A stretch of DNA of 64,000 nt from Microbacterium trichothecenolyticum (GCF_030818955.1 NZ_JAUTBF010000001.1:682001-746000); one strand, 5' to 3'. Positions 25,071 to 36,632 are shown, counted from the stretch's first letter. Notes: a model not told the origin generated them from the letters alone. Translations and numbers: made by a program.

Positions 25071-26377
25071 CAGAGGCGCTCCTCCTCGTCGCCGCCTTCC
25101 TGCTCGTCGCGTTCGGCGGACTGATGGCGGCGTCGGAGGCAGCCCTCGGCGTCACCTCCCGCGCCGATCTGCTCGAGCTCGGCGCCGGCGGCCGAAACGC
25201 TCGTGCGCTGCGGCGCATCGCCGATGACACGAGCGCGCACGTCACCGCCGTCGTCTTCATCCGTGTTCTGGCCGAGACCACCGCCGCTGTCCTGGTGGCC
25301 GCGGCGTTCATGCTCATCTTCGACAACATCTGGCTCGCGGTGATCGCGGCGGCCGTGCTCATGACCGGCATCTCCTTCGTTGCCGTCGGCGCCAGTCCTC
25401 GCTCCGTCGGCCGCCAGCACGCGCGGGGACTTCTGCGCGGCGGGGCACCGATCATCCGCGGCATGCGCATCCTGCTCGGCCCCCTCGCGTACGGGCTGGT
25501 GGCGGTCGGCAACCGCGTGACACCCGGTGTGCCGCACTCGACGTCGTTCGCGTCGGAGGAGCAGCTGCTGAGCATCATCGACGAGGCCGCCGAGAACGAA
25601 CTCATCGAAGAAGACGACCGCGAGCTCATCCATTCGGTGTTCGACTTCACCGATCGCTACGTCCGCGAGGTCATGGTGCCGCGCACCGACATGGTGACGG
25701 TGGATGCCGCGGCCACCTCCCGCGAGGCCCTGGCCCTGTTCCTCGAGAAGGGCGTCTCCCGCGTCCCGCTCGCCGACGACGACGCCGACGATGTCGTGGG
25801 CGTGCTGTACCTGAAAGACCTCGTGCAGTTCGGCTTCCGCGACGAAGAGGGGTGGCGCGACGCGCCGATCCGCCGCATCGCGCGTCCTGCGGTCTTCGTG
25901 CCCGAGTCGATGAAGGCCGAGACGCTGCTGCAGCAGATGAAGAAAGACGCCGTGCACGTGTGCCTCGTCGTCGACGAGTACGGAGGCGTCGCGGGCCTGG
26001 TCACGCTGGAAGATCTCATTGAGGAGCTCGTGGGCGAGATCTCCGACGAGTACGACGCCCCCACCAGCGAGGTCGTCCCGCTCGACGAGGGCCGGTATCG
26101 CGTGAATGCGCGCCTCGGCCTCGACGAGGTCGGCGACCTGTTCGGCATCGAGCTCGACGACGACGACGTCGATTCGATCGGCGGCCTGCTGGGCAAGGCC
26201 CTCGGGCGCATTCCGCAGCCCGGCGCCACCGCCGAGCACTCCGGTCTCGTGATGACCGGCGGAGCCTCGCGGGGTCGCAACCGCGGCATCGCCACGGTGA
26301 TCGTGGAGCGTGCCGAGACTCCCATCGACGACGGCGCCGAGGCAGAGACCTCCGCGCGTGAGAGGAACGACAGATGA
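25067..26377 (+). CDS. CNNM/CorC-type (hemolysin family) membrane protein
   Basis: A protein of 436 residues. The amino-terminal 180 residues carry three or four membrane segments (DUF21-type). A CBS pair follows (VREVMVPRTDMVTVD..., VHVCLVVDEYGGVAGLVTLEDLIEELVGEISDEYD), then a CorC_HlyC domain (RYRVNARLGLDEVGDLF). Such proteins are linked to magnesium/cobalt efflux; the name hemolysin is historical. Its place between ybeY and era is the usual one. Confidence 0.92.
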   Translation: MTEALLLVAAFLLVAFGGLMAASEAALGVTSRADLLELGAGGRNARALRRIADDTSAHVTAVVFIRVLAETTAAVLVAAAFMLIFDNIWLAVIAAAVLMTGISFVAVGASPRSVGRQHARGLLRGGAPIIRGMRILLGPLAYGLVAVGNRVTPGVPHSTSFASEEQLLSIIDEAAENELIEEDDRELIHSVFDFTDRYVREVMVPRTDMVTVDAAATSREALALFLEKGVSRVPLADDDADDVVGVLYLKDLVQFGFRDEEGWRDAPIRRIARPAVFVPESMKAETLLQQMKKDAVHVCLVVDEYGGVAGLVTLEDLIEELVGEISDEYDAPTSEVVPLDEGRYRVNARLGLDEVGDLFGIELDDDDVDSIGGLLGKALGRIPQPGATAEHSGLVMTGGASRGRNRGIATVIVERAETPIDDGAEAETSARERNDR

Positions 26378-27267
26378 CCGACACCCGATCCGGTTTCGTG
26401 ACCTTCGTGGGCCGGCCCAACGTCGGCAAGTCCACGCTGACCAATGCCCTGGTGGGCGAGAAGGTCGCGATCACGAGTGAGAAGCCTCAGACCACGCGAC
26501 GCGCGATCCGGGGCATCGTCAACCGCCCGGGCGGCCAGCTCGTCGTCGTCGACACCCCCGGCATCCACCGCCCTCGTACCCTGCTCGGTCAGCGGCTCAA
26601 CGATCTCGTCGAGCAGGTGCTGGGCGACGTCGACGTGATCGCCTTCTGCGCGCCGGCGACCGAGAAGGTCGGCCCCGGCGACCGCCGCATCGCGGAGTCG
26701 CTGTCGGGTTACCCGCGTGCGAAGAAGGTCGCGCTCGTGACCAAGACCGACGCCGCGACCCGCGAGCAGATCACCGAGCGCCTGATCGAGGTCGACGCCC
26801 TGCGTGAGGACTGGGCCGCCGTCATCCCGCTGTCGGCCGTCACCAACGACCAACTCGACGTGCTGAGCGACGAACTCCTCGCCCTCATGCCCGAGGGGCC
26901 GGCACTGTACGACGACGACGTCGTGACCGACGAGACGCTCGAGGACCGCATCGCCGAGATCATCCGCGAGGCGGCGCTGCACGGTGTGCGCGACGAGCTG
27001 CCGCACTCGATCGCGGTCACGGTCGACGATGTTGCGAAGCGCCAAGACAGTGATCTCACCGACGTATACGCGAACATCGTGGTCGAGCGCGACAGTCAGA
27101 AGGCCATCATCATCGGGCGCAAGGGCTCCCGCCTCGCCGACGTGGGCGCGCGAGCTCGGCAGGGCATCGAGCCCCTGGTGGGCGGACGCGTGTACCTGTC
27201 GCTGCACGTGCGCGTGGCCAAGGAATGGCAGCGCGACCCCAAGCAGCTCGGCCGACTCGGTTTCTGA
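26374..27267 (+). CDS. era: GTPase Era
   Basis: A protein of 297 residues. G1 is GRPNVGKST (13–21), then the TTRRAIRGI switch, DTPGIHRP, TKTD, and the carboxy-terminal KH domain with IIIGRKGSRLADVGARAR. It binds the 3' end of 16S rRNA during 30S assembly. It begins with an ATGA overlap and closes the hinT operon. Confidence 0.97.
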   Translation: MTDTRSGFVTFVGRPNVGKSTLTNALVGEKVAITSEKPQTTRRAIRGIVNRPGGQLVVVDTPGIHRPRTLLGQRLNDLVEQVLGDVDVIAFCAPATEKVGPGDRRIAESLSGYPRAKKVALVTKTDAATREQITERLIEVDALREDWAAVIPLSAVTNDQLDVLSDELLALMPEGPALYDDDVVTDETLEDRIAEIIREAALHGVRDELPHSIAVTVDDVAKRQDSDLTDVYANIVVERDSQKAIIIGRKGSRLADVGARARQGIEPLVGGRVYLSLHVRVAKEWQRDPKQLGRLGF

Positions 27268-27321
27268 CTCGCGCCCGCCGGGGACGGCGGGTGCGACCGC
27301 ACGACGATGAAAGGCGCAGGC

Positions 27322-28269
27322 ATGGACAAGAGGTGGACGACTCCGGCCCCCGGTCCCATCGACACGTGGAGCTTCGACGACGTCGAGGTCGCACGGCCCG
27401 GTGCGGGTGAGGTGACCGTACGCGTGCACGCCGCCGGGGTGAATCCCGCCGATGCCAAGCACGTCGCACACGCGCGTCCCGGGGTGATTTTTCCCGCACC
27501 GATCGGCTACGAGCTGTCCGGCGAGGTGACCGCCGTCGGCCCCGGTGCCGTCGGCGGCTCCGGTCCGCTCGCCGTCGGCGACGAGATCGTGGCGTTCCGC
27601 GTGCAGGGCGCCTACGCCACCGCGCTCAACGTTCCCGCGCGCGACGTCTTCGCCAAGCCCGCGAACCTCTCCCACGCCGAGGCGGCGAACCTGCTGCTGG
27701 CCGGAACGACGGCTGCCGAGATGATCCAGGTCACGCGCGTCACCGCGGGCGACACCGTGGTGCTGCACGCCGCGTCCGGCGCGGTGGGTGTCAGCCTGCT
27801 GCAGCAGGCGCGCACGCTCGGCGTGCGGGTGATCGGCACGGTGGGCCCGGATGCCGAGGACTCGGCCGCGCGCGTGCGTCGCTACGGCGGCATTCCGGTG
27901 GCCTACGGGAACGGCCTGCGTGAGCGGATCGAGGCTGCCGCGCACGGCGCCGAGATCGTCGCGGCGTGGGACGCTGCGGGCACCGACGAGGCGATCGACG
28001 CCTCCCTCGCCCTCGTCGCCGCGCGCGATCGCATCGTGACGATCGTGAATCCCGACCGGGCGCGAGAAGACGGCTTCCTCTGGATCGCCGGATCTCGTGC
28101 CGAGAGCGCACGCTTCCGCGACATCGCCCGCGCCCGCGTGCTCGAGCTCGCGGCATCCGGTGCGCTCGAGGTGCCGCTTGCGCGCACCTCGGCACTCGCT
28201 GATGCGGTCGAGGCTCTGCGATTCGTCATGACCGGCCACCCCGGCGGCAAGGTCGCGTTGCTGCCGTGA
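27322..28269 (+). CDS. NAD(P)H:quinone oxidoreductase-like, zinc-independent medium-chain dehydrogenase
   Basis: A protein of 315 residues. Family features: HAAGVNPADAKHVAHARPG near the start, IGYELSGEVTAVGPGA, GDTVVLHAASGAVGVSLLQQARTLGVRVIG (the NADP-binding fold) and the GGKVALLP ending. It lacks the structural and catalytic zinc ligands of alcohol dehydrogenases. The ATG at 27322 follows AAAGGCGCAGG; an ATG at 27307 is less likely. The substrate is unknown. Confidence 0.88.
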   Translation: MDKRWTTPAPGPIDTWSFDDVEVARPGAGEVTVRVHAAGVNPADAKHVAHARPGVIFPAPIGYELSGEVTAVGPGAVGGSGPLAVGDEIVAFRVQGAYATALNVPARDVFAKPANLSHAEAANLLLAGTTAAEMIQVTRVTAGDTVVLHAASGAVGVSLLQQARTLGVRVIGTVGPDAEDSAARVRRYGGIPVAYGNGLRERIEAAAHGAEIVAAWDAAGTDEAIDASLALVAARDRIVTIVNPDRAREDGFLWIAGSRAESARFRDIARARVLELAASGALEVPLARTSALADAVEALRFVMTGHPGGKVALLP

Positions 28270-28330
28270 GACGGATCGGATGAGCACCGCGCGCGTGCCC
28301 GGCGGGACCGGATGCATCGCGAAGGTTTGC

Positions 28331-28336
28331 TACGAT
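28331..28336 (+). promoter_or_regulatory. Candidate -10 (TACGAT) for the leucine leader and leuA
   Basis: TACGAT ends six bases before the leader-peptide ATG, so the leader peptide would be translated from a leaderless mRNA. Confidence 0.55.
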
Positions 28337-28342
28337 CGCAGA

Positions 28343-28396
28343 ATGCGCTTCGGTGGTCTGCTTCTTCTTAGCTGCCGCGACGAGTCCTCGATCTAG
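28343..28396 (+). CDS. leuL: Leucine leader peptide (leuA attenuator), 17 residues
   Basis: A short frame, MRFGGLLLLSCRDESSI then TAG, with four successive leucine codons (CTG CTT CTT CTT). CTT is a rare leucine codon in this G+C-rich sequence. The peptide lies 85 bases before leuA and runs into a 10-bp hairpin, the arrangement of classical leucine attenuators: ribosome stalling at the Leu codons when leucyl-tRNA is short would change folding downstream. No other product is suggested. Regulation is inferred from the layout. Confidence 0.8.
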   Translation: MRFGGLLLLSCRDESSI

Positions 28397-28413
28397 GGCC
28401 ATCCTCGTCGCGG
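28375..28413 (+). promoter_or_regulatory. Attenuator hairpin between leuL and leuA
   Basis: CCGCGACGAG (28375–28384) pairs perfectly with CTCGTCGCGG (28404–28413). The 5' arm lies inside the leader-peptide gene directly after the Leu codons, so a stalled ribosome would cover or free it. I could not define the competing structure with confidence; a small TTCCC/GGGAA stem lies nearer leuA. Confidence 0.6.
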
Positions 28414-28436
28414 AGCTCGTCGTCGGCCCCTCCTGA

Positions 28437-30242
<1,806 letters not shown>

Positions 30243-30253
30243 GAACGTCGCCG

Positions 30254-30793
30254 TGGCCTACGCCGCGGACACCACGAGGGCGTGCTGCGTTCCCACGCCG
30301 CGCGCACCGTCGCAGACTCGGCGGCGTACCTGGTGTCGTCGCTGTACCCCGGCGCCCGCATCCTCGATGTGGGCGCCGGGTCCGGCCCTGACGGGCTCGG
30401 CGCGACGCGCGACGTCGATGACGGCGGGGTGATCTGGCATCCACGGATCCCGGCCCTCGACGAGTGGCTCCTTCTCTGCGACGCGGTGCATCGCGGGCTC
30501 TCCGGCGAATCGAACGCGGGCCGCCGACGGAAGTCCTGGGCTCGGGAGGCGAGCTTCACCCGTGTGAGGCCAGCGCGAGCGTCCGGTTGTTCGACACCGA
30601 CGAGAAACGCGCGTGGTGGGGCGGGATGTGGGCCGACCGCGCACTCGCCTCGGCGTTCGCGGGCCACGCGCGGGCGCTCGGGCTCGCCGACGACGCGCTG
30701 CTCCAGCGCAGCTCCGTCGCGTGGCGCGAGTGGGCGGAGCACCCCGACGGCCGGATCCTGTTACCGCACGGCGAGATCCTCGACCGCTGCTGA
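30254..30793 (+). pseudogene. SAM-dependent methyltransferase, decayed
   Basis: Fragments of a class I methyltransferase can be read in three frames: GHHEGVLRSHAARTVADSAAYLV and ILDVGAGSGP (SAM motif I), then after a large internal deletion RDVDDGGVIWHPRIPALDEW, then after a shift AWWGGMWADRALASAFAGHAR and REWAEHPDGRILLPHGEI. The stretch between motif I and RDVDDGG, about 90 residues in relatives, is missing, and at least two frameshifts are present (near the start and around 30545). The gene is dead. Confidence 0.8.
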
Positions 30794-30832
30794 CATCGTG
30801 CGATCGTCCCGCGTCACCGGGCGCGGTCGCCG

Positions 30833-31540
30833 TTACTCCGCGTCGTCGGTGCGGATGATCGGGATGCCGGTGGTCTCGACCGCGACCTTCCGGCGGTAGA
30901 GCTTGCGCTGCTCGGGCAGCGACAGGTCGAACAGCACCGCGAGCACGCGGATCACGGTCGTGACCACGAGCCCCACGACCGCGGCGATGGGGAGGGGCAC
31001 GCCGAAGGCGGCCACGGTCGCGAGCACCGCGCACCCGCCTCCCGCGGCGACGGCGTAGAGCGACCCGACGTGCATGATCGACACGGGAAGTCCCATCAGC
31101 ACGTCGCGCAGCACGCTGCCGCCCACCGCGGCGAGCACGCCGACGAAGATCGCGGGCACGGCCGGAAGACCGAGAGCGAGCGCCTTGGACGTGCCGAACG
31201 CTCCGAAGAGGCCGATCACGACGGCATCCAGCATGACGATCGCGCGGTTCAGACGTTGGAAGAGTCCCGACATCAGCATGCCGACGATCGCGGCGCCCGT
31301 CGCCGTGAGCAGATACCAGTTGTTCTGCAGCGTCGCCGGGGTCTGACCCAGCAGGAGGTCGCGGATGAGTCCACCGCCCATCCCGAGCAGGATGCCGATG
31401 ATCGCCACACCCAGGAGGTCGAGCCGGCGCTGGCCCTGGAAGCCCGACGCGAAGAGCGCGCCCTGGATGCCGCCCAGCGCGACGGCGACGAGGTCCGCCC
31501 ACAGGGGGATGATGAAGGTGGGCGCGTTCACGGCATCCAT
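30833..31540 (-). CDS. TRIC/UPF0126-family membrane protein
   Basis: A protein of 235 residues from MDAVNAPTFIIPLWADL. It has about seven membrane segments arranged as two similar halves, each with a glycine-rich motif: LLGMGGGLIRDLLLG and LAAVGGSVLRDVLMG. Bacterial TRIC homologues form cation channels, and YadS/YicG-type members are thought to carry glycine; the exact role here is unknown. The upstream in-frame extension to 31639 is polar and probably untranslated. Confidence 0.85.
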   Translation of the reverse strand: MDAVNAPTFIIPLWADLVAVALGGIQGALFASGFQGQRRLDLLGVAIIGILLGMGGGLIRDLLLGQTPATLQNNWYLLTATGAAIVGMLMSGLFQRLNRAIVMLDAVVIGLFGAFGTSKALALGLPAVPAIFVGVLAAVGGSVLRDVLMGLPVSIMHVGSLYAVAAGGGCAVLATVAAFGVPLPIAAVVGLVVTTVIRVLAVLFDLSLPEQRKLYRRKVAVETTGIPIIRTDDAE

Positions 31541-31790
31541 TCTCCTGCGTCGCGCCTCGCGCGCGGCCCGAGAAGACGCCGTCACGGGGTGAGCATCGGC
31601 GGCGTCCTCGAAGGCTCGCATTACCCAGCGCACGACCACTCGTCCTCGAGCACGGGGACGAGCCCCACGACGGGGCCCCGACGCGGGCCACCGGCTGAGG
31701 CGACGTCATCTCGATCGTCACGCGCCGCACCCCGGCGCCGATCCCCGCGCCCCGAGCGCGCCGCGTAGGCCTCTCACGGCAACGGCGGAC

Positions 31791-31796
31791 GATAAT
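31791..31796 (+). promoter_or_regulatory. Candidate -10 (GATAAT) for leaderless recO mRNA
   Basis: GATAAT ends five bases before the recO GTG. No ribosome-binding site is present. Confidence 0.5.
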
Positions 31797-31801
31797 GGAC
31801 T

Positions 31802-32530
31802 GTGCCCACCTACCGCGACGAAGTCGTGGTCCTGCGTACCCACAAGCTCGGGGAGGCGGACCGCATCCTCACCCTCCTCAGCCGCCGCAACGGCAAGATC
31901 CGCGCGGTCGCGAAGGGCGTGCGGCGCACGTCGTCGAAGTTCGGCTCGCGGCTCGAGCCGTTCATGGTCGCCGATGTCCAACTGTTCAAGGGGCGCAACC
32001 TCGACATCGTGCAGCAGGCCGAGTCGCTCGGCTCGTACGGCGCCGACATCGTCGTCAACTACGACCGGTACACCACCGCCAGCGCGATGGTCGAGACCGC
32101 CGACCGGCTCAACGAGGCCGAGGCGACCCCGCAGCAGTACCTCTTGCTCGTCGGGGGGCTGCGCTCGCTCGCGCGCGGAGATCATTCCGAACGCAGCGTG
32201 CTGGATTCTTACCTGCTGCGCGCCATGGCACTGTCGGGCTGGGCTCCCGGGTTGACCGAGTGCGCGCGGTGCGGCACGGTCGGCGACCACGCGTTCTTCC
32301 TTCCGCAGCTCGGCGGCATGGTCTGCTCCACGTGCGCGCCGGCCGGTTCACCCCGGGTCGCCCACGACACCGTCGCGATGCTGCGCGCCCTCATGGCGGG
32401 CGAGTGGGACACCATCGACACCGCCCCCGGCCGCACGGTCGCCGCGGCCTCGGGCCTCGTCGCCGCGTACGCGCAGTTCCATCTGGAGCGCGGCATCCGT
32501 TCCCTCTCGCACCTGGAGTCGCATCGATGA
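31802..32530 (+). CDS. recO: DNA repair protein RecO
   Basis: A protein of 242 residues. An amino-terminal OB fold ([26 protein letters not shown]) is followed by a helical domain and a zinc site with Cys154, Cys157, Cys175 and Cys178. RecO loads RecA on SSB-coated DNA with RecR. It overlaps uppS by ATGA; recO–uppS is a standard actinobacterial pair. Confidence 0.95.
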   Translation: MPTYRDEVVVLRTHKLGEADRILTLLSRRNGKIRAVAKGVRRTSSKFGSRLEPFMVADVQLFKGRNLDIVQQAESLGSYGADIVVNYDRYTTASAMVETADRLNEAEATPQQYLLLVGGLRSLARGDHSERSVLDSYLLRAMALSGWAPGLTECARCGTVGDHAFFLPQLGGMVCSTCAPAGSPRVAHDTVAMLRALMAGEWDTIDTAPGRTVAAASGLVAAYAQFHLERGIRSLSHLESHR

Positions 32531-33333
32531 CACCGAAGCCGTTCACGCACCGCGACGCCGTGCCGTACCGCCCGCTCGACTGGACGGGGGAGTACCCGCC
32601 CGTCTACCCCAAGGGGTCGGTGCCCGAGCACGTCGCGATCGTGATGGACGGCAACGGCCGCTGGGCCAACCGCCAGGGCCTCACGCGCGTCGAGGGTCAC
32701 CGCGCGGGCGAGGCGGCGCTGCTCGACGTCGTCGCCGGAGCGATCCAGGCGGGCGTCAAGCACCTGTCGGTGTACGCGTTCTCGACCGAGAACTGGTCGC
32801 GCTCACCCGACGAGGTGCGCTTCCTCATGGGCTTCAACCGCGAGGTGCTGCACCGCCGCCGCGACCAGCTGAACGAGTGGGGCGTGCGCATCCGCTGGTC
32901 GGGACGCAAGCCGCGCCTGTGGGGCTCGGTCATCAAAGAGCTGCAGCACGCCGAGCGCCTCACCGAGGGCAACTCCACCCTGACCCTGACGATGTGCGTC
33001 AACTACGGCGGACGTGTGGAGATCGTGGATGCCATGCGCCGGATCGGCGACGACATCGCGGCCGGGAAGCTCAAGCCGTCCGCCGTGACAGAGAAGCTGA
33101 TCCGCAAGCACCTTTACCAGCCCGACATGCCCGACGTCGACCTGTTCGTGCGCTCGAGCGGCGAGCAGCGCACCTCGAACTTCCTGCTGTGGGAGTCGGC
33201 ATACGCCGAGATGGTCTTCCTCGACACGCTGTGGCCGGACTTCCGCCGCACGCACCTCTGGGACGCGATCGGGCTCTACCTCTCCCGCGACCGCCGCTTC
33301 GGCGGTGCGATCGACACCCCCACCGGGAAATGA
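32527..33333 (+). CDS. uppS: Isoprenyl transferase (cis-prenyl diphosphate synthase)
   Basis: A protein of 268 residues. The pyrophosphate-binding [22 protein letters not shown] (metal Asp41) and carboxy-terminal [24 protein letters not shown] are diagnostic. It makes the long-chain polyprenyl diphosphate carrier for cell-wall synthesis. It starts with an ATGA overlap with recO. Confidence 0.95.
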   Translation: MTPKPFTHRDAVPYRPLDWTGEYPPVYPKGSVPEHVAIVMDGNGRWANRQGLTRVEGHRAGEAALLDVVAGAIQAGVKHLSVYAFSTENWSRSPDEVRFLMGFNREVLHRRRDQLNEWGVRIRWSGRKPRLWGSVIKELQHAERLTEGNSTLTLTMCVNYGGRVEIVDAMRRIGDDIAAGKLKPSAVTEKLIRKHLYQPDMPDVDLFVRSSGEQRTSNFLLWESAYAEMVFLDTLWPDFRRTHLWDAIGLYLSRDRRFGGAIDTPTGK

Positions 33334-33379
33334 ATGCCGCGATCGGAATAGATCGCTCGCCTGAAGGGTTCTACGCGAT

Positions 33380-34063
33380 ATGACGGATGCCATCAAGATC
33401 GACGTGTGGAGCGACATCGCCTGCCCATGGTGCTACATCGGCAAGCGAAACCTCGAGAACGGCCTCGCCGCGACGGCCGATGACGACGACGCTCCGGTCG
33501 TCGAGATCGAGTACCACTCGTTCGAGCTCTCGCCCGACACCCCCGAGGACTTCGACGGGGGAGAGGTCGATTACCTCTCGCAGCACAAGGGCATCTCGCC
33601 CGCCCAGGCGCGCGAGATGCTCGACCGGGTGACCGGTGTCGCCGCCGACGCTGGTCTCGCGTACCGCTTCGACATCCTCAAGCACACCAACACCGTGAAG
33701 GCGCACGAACTCTTGCACTTCGCGAAAGAGAACGGCAAGCAGCTCGAGCTGGCCGAGGTGCTCATGTCGGCGTACTTCCTCGAGGGCAAGCACGTGGGTC
33801 GCGACGACGACCTCGTCGCCCTGGCCGCCGAGGTGGGTCTCGACGAGGATGCCGCCCGCGAGGCGCTCGCGTCGCAGCGCTACCGGGCCGCTGTCCGTGC
33901 CGACCAGGAGCAGGCGCAGCAGTTCGGGATCACCGGCGTGCCGTTCTTCGTGATCGACGGCAAGTACGGCGTGAGCGGGGCGCAGCCGGTCGAGGCGTTC
34001 TCGCAGATCGCCCGCCAGGTGTGGGGCGAGCGACGCGAGGCATCCGCGACCGCCGACGCCTGA
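33380..34063 (+). CDS. DsbA-family (FrnE-like) oxidoreductase
   Basis: A protein of 227 residues with a thioredoxin fold and an inserted helical domain. The CPWC active site (Cys15, Cys18) lies in DVWSDIACPWCYIGK and the cis-proline in GVPFFVIDGKYGVSGAQP. No signal peptide is present, so it acts in the cytoplasm, as FrnE-type proteins do. The substrates are unknown. Confidence 0.9.
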   Translation: MTDAIKIDVWSDIACPWCYIGKRNLENGLAATADDDDAPVVEIEYHSFELSPDTPEDFDGGEVDYLSQHKGISPAQAREMLDRVTGVAADAGLAYRFDILKHTNTVKAHELLHFAKENGKQLELAEVLMSAYFLEGKHVGRDDDLVALAAEVGLDEDAAREALASQRYRAAVRADQEQAQQFGITGVPFFVIDGKYGVSGAQPVEAFSQIARQVWGERREASATADA

Positions 34064-34073
34064 CTTCCCCTCC

Positions 34074-34118
34074 ACAGCGGTGTCCGCTCCCGGCTCACGC
34101 CGGCGCGGGCACCGCTGT
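34074..34118 (+). terminator. Hairpin after the DsbA-family gene
   Basis: ACAGCGGTG (34074–34082) pairs perfectly with CACCGCTGT (34110–34118), with an inner G+C-rich stem possible. It starts 11 bases after the stop codon; there is no T tract. Confidence 0.5.
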
Positions 34119-34132
34119 CGCACGACGTCTGG

Positions 34133-34138
34133 GAGAAT
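34133..34138 (+). promoter_or_regulatory. Candidate -10 (GAGAAT) for leaderless dusB mRNA
   Basis: GAGAAT ends six bases before the dusB GTG, the same spacing as at several other genes here. Confidence 0.4.
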
Positions 34139-34144
34139 GAGACA

Positions 34145-35311
34145 GTGAACACGGCATTGGCTCCGGCGCGGACGCTCCGCATCGGCAACATCGAGCTCGA
34201 CGCTCCCGTCGTCCTCGCTCCGATGGCCGGCATCACGAACACGGCGTTCCGTCGCCTGTGTCGCGAATACGGTGCCGGGCTGTACGTGAGTGAGATGATC
34301 ACGACGCGCGCCCTCGTCGAGCGCAACGACACGACCATGCGGCTCATCCGCCACCACGAGTCCGAGACTCCGCGCTCGATCCAGCTGTACGGCGTCGACC
34401 CGGCGACGGTCGAGGCGGCCGTGCGCATCATCGTCGACGAAGACCACGCCGACCACATCGATCTCAACTTCGGCTGCCCCGTCCCCAAGGTCACCCGCCG
34501 CGGCGGGGGAGCCGCACTGCCCTGGAAGACCACCCTGTTCCGCGAGATCGTCGAGCGGGCCGTCCGCGCCGCGGGCGACAAGCCCCTCACGATCAAGATG
34601 CGCAAGGGCATCGACGCCGACCACCTCACCTACCTCGAGGCCGGCCGGATCGCCGAGGGGGCCGGCGTGGCATCCATCGCCCTGCACGCGCGCACCGCGA
34701 GCGAGTTCTACTCGGGCCACGCGGACTGGTCGGCGATCACGAAGCTCAAAGAGACCGTCACGAGCGTTCCCGTCCTCGGCAACGGCGACATCTGGTCGGC
34801 CGACGACGCCGCGCGCATGATGGCCGAGACCGGCTGCGACGGTGTCGTGGTGGGCCGTGGCTGCCTCGGCCGCCCGTGGCTCTTCGGCGACCTCGCCCGC
34901 GCACTCGGCGAGCCCGGAGCCGCCCACGGCGAGCCCGTCGACGCCACGCTGGGCTTCGTCGCGAACGCCTTCCGCCGCCATGCCGAACTCCTCGTCGAGT
35001 TCTTCGAAGACGAGGGCCGCGGATGCCGAGACATCCGCAAGCACGTCGCCTGGTACTTCAAGGGTTACCCGGTCGGCGGAGAGCTGCGCGCGAGCCTCGC
35101 CACGGCGTCGACCCTCGACGAGATCGACGAGCTGCTGGCCACGATGGAGCTCGACGCGCCCTACCCGGGAGCCGCCGCCGAGGGTCAGCGCGGGCGCGCC
35201 GGCACGCCGAAGCGCCCGGCGCTGCCCGACCGGTGGCTCGACTCGCACGAGATCGGCGACGCCGCCGGTCGCGAGCTCGCCGAAGCGGAGCTGCACCACA
35301 GTGGCGGCTGA
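34145..35311 (+). CDS. dusB: tRNA-dihydrouridine synthase
   Basis: A protein of 388 residues with an FMN-binding TIM barrel. VVLAPMAGITNTAFRRLCREYGAGL is the flavin-binding start, Cys111 in IDLNFGCPVPKVTRRGGGAAL the proton donor, and VVVGRGCLGRPWLF the phosphate-binding end. It reduces uridines in tRNA. The GTG start is the first in-frame start after the upstream hairpin. The stop overlaps the dgt start. Confidence 0.93.
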   Translation: MNTALAPARTLRIGNIELDAPVVLAPMAGITNTAFRRLCREYGAGLYVSEMITTRALVERNDTTMRLIRHHESETPRSIQLYGVDPATVEAAVRIIVDEDHADHIDLNFGCPVPKVTRRGGGAALPWKTTLFREIVERAVRAAGDKPLTIKMRKGIDADHLTYLEAGRIAEGAGVASIALHARTASEFYSGHADWSAITKLKETVTSVPVLGNGDIWSADDAARMMAETGCDGVVVGRGCLGRPWLFGDLARALGEPGAAHGEPVDATLGFVANAFRRHAELLVEFFEDEGRGCRDIRKHVAWYFKGYPVGGELRASLATASTLDEIDELLATMELDAPYPGAAAEGQRGRAGTPKRPALPDRWLDSHEIGDAAGRELAEAELHHSGG

Positions 35312-36632
35312 GGTGACGGTGGCGTCCGCCCGCCCGCTCGGGTACGCGGATGCCGATGCCGCCCGGTTCCACGAAGAGAAGCACCGCTCGCAGCGCGACG
35401 ATTTCGCCCGCGACCGTGCTCGCGTGCTGCACTCCGCCGCCCTGCGCCGCCTCGCCGCGAAGACGCAGGTGCTGAGCCCGGCCAGCCCCGCCGACTTCGC
35501 CCGCAACCGCCTCACGCACTCGCTCGAGGTCGCCCAGGTCGGACGCGAGCTCGCGACGGCCCTGCAGCTCTCACCCGATGTCGTCGACACGGCGTGCCTG
35601 AGCCACGATCTCGGCCACCCGCCCTTCGGCCACAACGGCGAGCGGGCGCTGAACGACTGGGCATCCGACATCGGCGGCTTCGAGGGCAACGCGCAGACCC
35701 TGCGCATCCTCACGCGCCTCGAACCCAAGGTGTTCGGTGCCGACGAACCATTCGGACTCAATCTGACGCGCGCCAGCCTCGACGCCACGTGCAAGTACCC
35801 GTGGACGGTCGACGAACCCGTCCCCGACCCCGGCGGGCGCCTCAAGTTCGGCGTGTACCCCGACGACGAGCCGGTGTTCCACTGGATGCGCGGGGGAGCG
35901 CCCGCGCGGCAGCGCTGCATCGAGGCCGAGGTCATGGACCTCTCCGACGACATCGCCTACTCGGTCCACGACTTCGAAGACGCCGTCGTCAACCGTTACG
36001 TCGACCCCGCCCGTCTGGCATCCCGGGTCGGACGCGAGGGGCTGCTCGACGCGATCCAGCGCTGGGTCGGCTACGACTTCGTCCGCGACGACCTCGCGCA
36101 GGGGCTCGACCGGCTCATGGCCATGCCGGAGTGGATCCACTCCTTCGACGGCACGCGCCCCGCTCTTGCGCGGCTCAAGAACCTCACCTCCGACCTCATC
36201 GGACGCTTCGCACGCGCGGCGACCGCGGCCACCCGCGAGGCGTACCCGGCCGACGAGCTCACGCGCTACCGCGCGCGCGTCATCGTCCCCGCCGAGGTCG
36301 AGACCGAGATGGCGGTGCTGAAGGGCATCATCGGTGCGACTGTGGTCTCGATCGACGGCCGCAAGGTGCTGTATCGCGAGCAACGGCACGTCCTCAAGCG
36401 CTTGGCATCCGCCCTCTGGGAGAACCCGGGAGCCCTCGACGCGCTGCACGCCCCCGATTTCGCCGCCGCGGAGGACGACACCGCCCGCCGCCGGGTCGTC
36501 GTCGACCAGGTCGCGAGCCTGACCGACCAACTCGCGATCGCCTGGCACAACCGCCTGGTGGGCGACGTGGATGCCGCCGAGCTCGGCGTCTGGGCTCCGG
36601 GTGCGCGTCCGCCGCGCGGGGCGGATGCCTGA
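35301..36632 (+). CDS. dgt: Deoxyguanosinetriphosphate triphosphohydrolase-like protein
   Basis: A protein of about 443 residues with an HD phosphohydrolase domain. Metal ligands are visible in NRLTHSLEVAQVGREL, CLSHDLGHPPFGHNGE and MDLSDDIAYSVHDFEDA. It removes triphosphate from dNTPs and so controls dNTP pools. The start is the GTG at 35301 within the end of dusB; a GTG at 35313 is the alternative. Its stop overlaps the dnaG ATG (TGATG), so dusB–dgt–dnaG form one operon. Confidence 0.92.
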   Translation: MAAEVTVASARPLGYADADAARFHEEKHRSQRDDFARDRARVLHSAALRRLAAKTQVLSPASPADFARNRLTHSLEVAQVGRELATALQLSPDVVDTACLSHDLGHPPFGHNGERALNDWASDIGGFEGNAQTLRILTRLEPKVFGADEPFGLNLTRASLDATCKYPWTVDEPVPDPGGRLKFGVYPDDEPVFHWMRGGAPARQRCIEAEVMDLSDDIAYSVHDFEDAVVNRYVDPARLASRVGREGLLDAIQRWVGYDFVRDDLAQGLDRLMAMPEWIHSFDGTRPALARLKNLTSDLIGRFARAATAATREAYPADELTRYRARVIVPAEVETEMAVLKGIIGATVVSIDGRKVLYREQRHVLKRLASALWENPGALDALHAPDFAAAEDDTARRRVVVDQVASLTDQLAIAWHNRLVGDVDAAELGVWAPGARPPRGADA

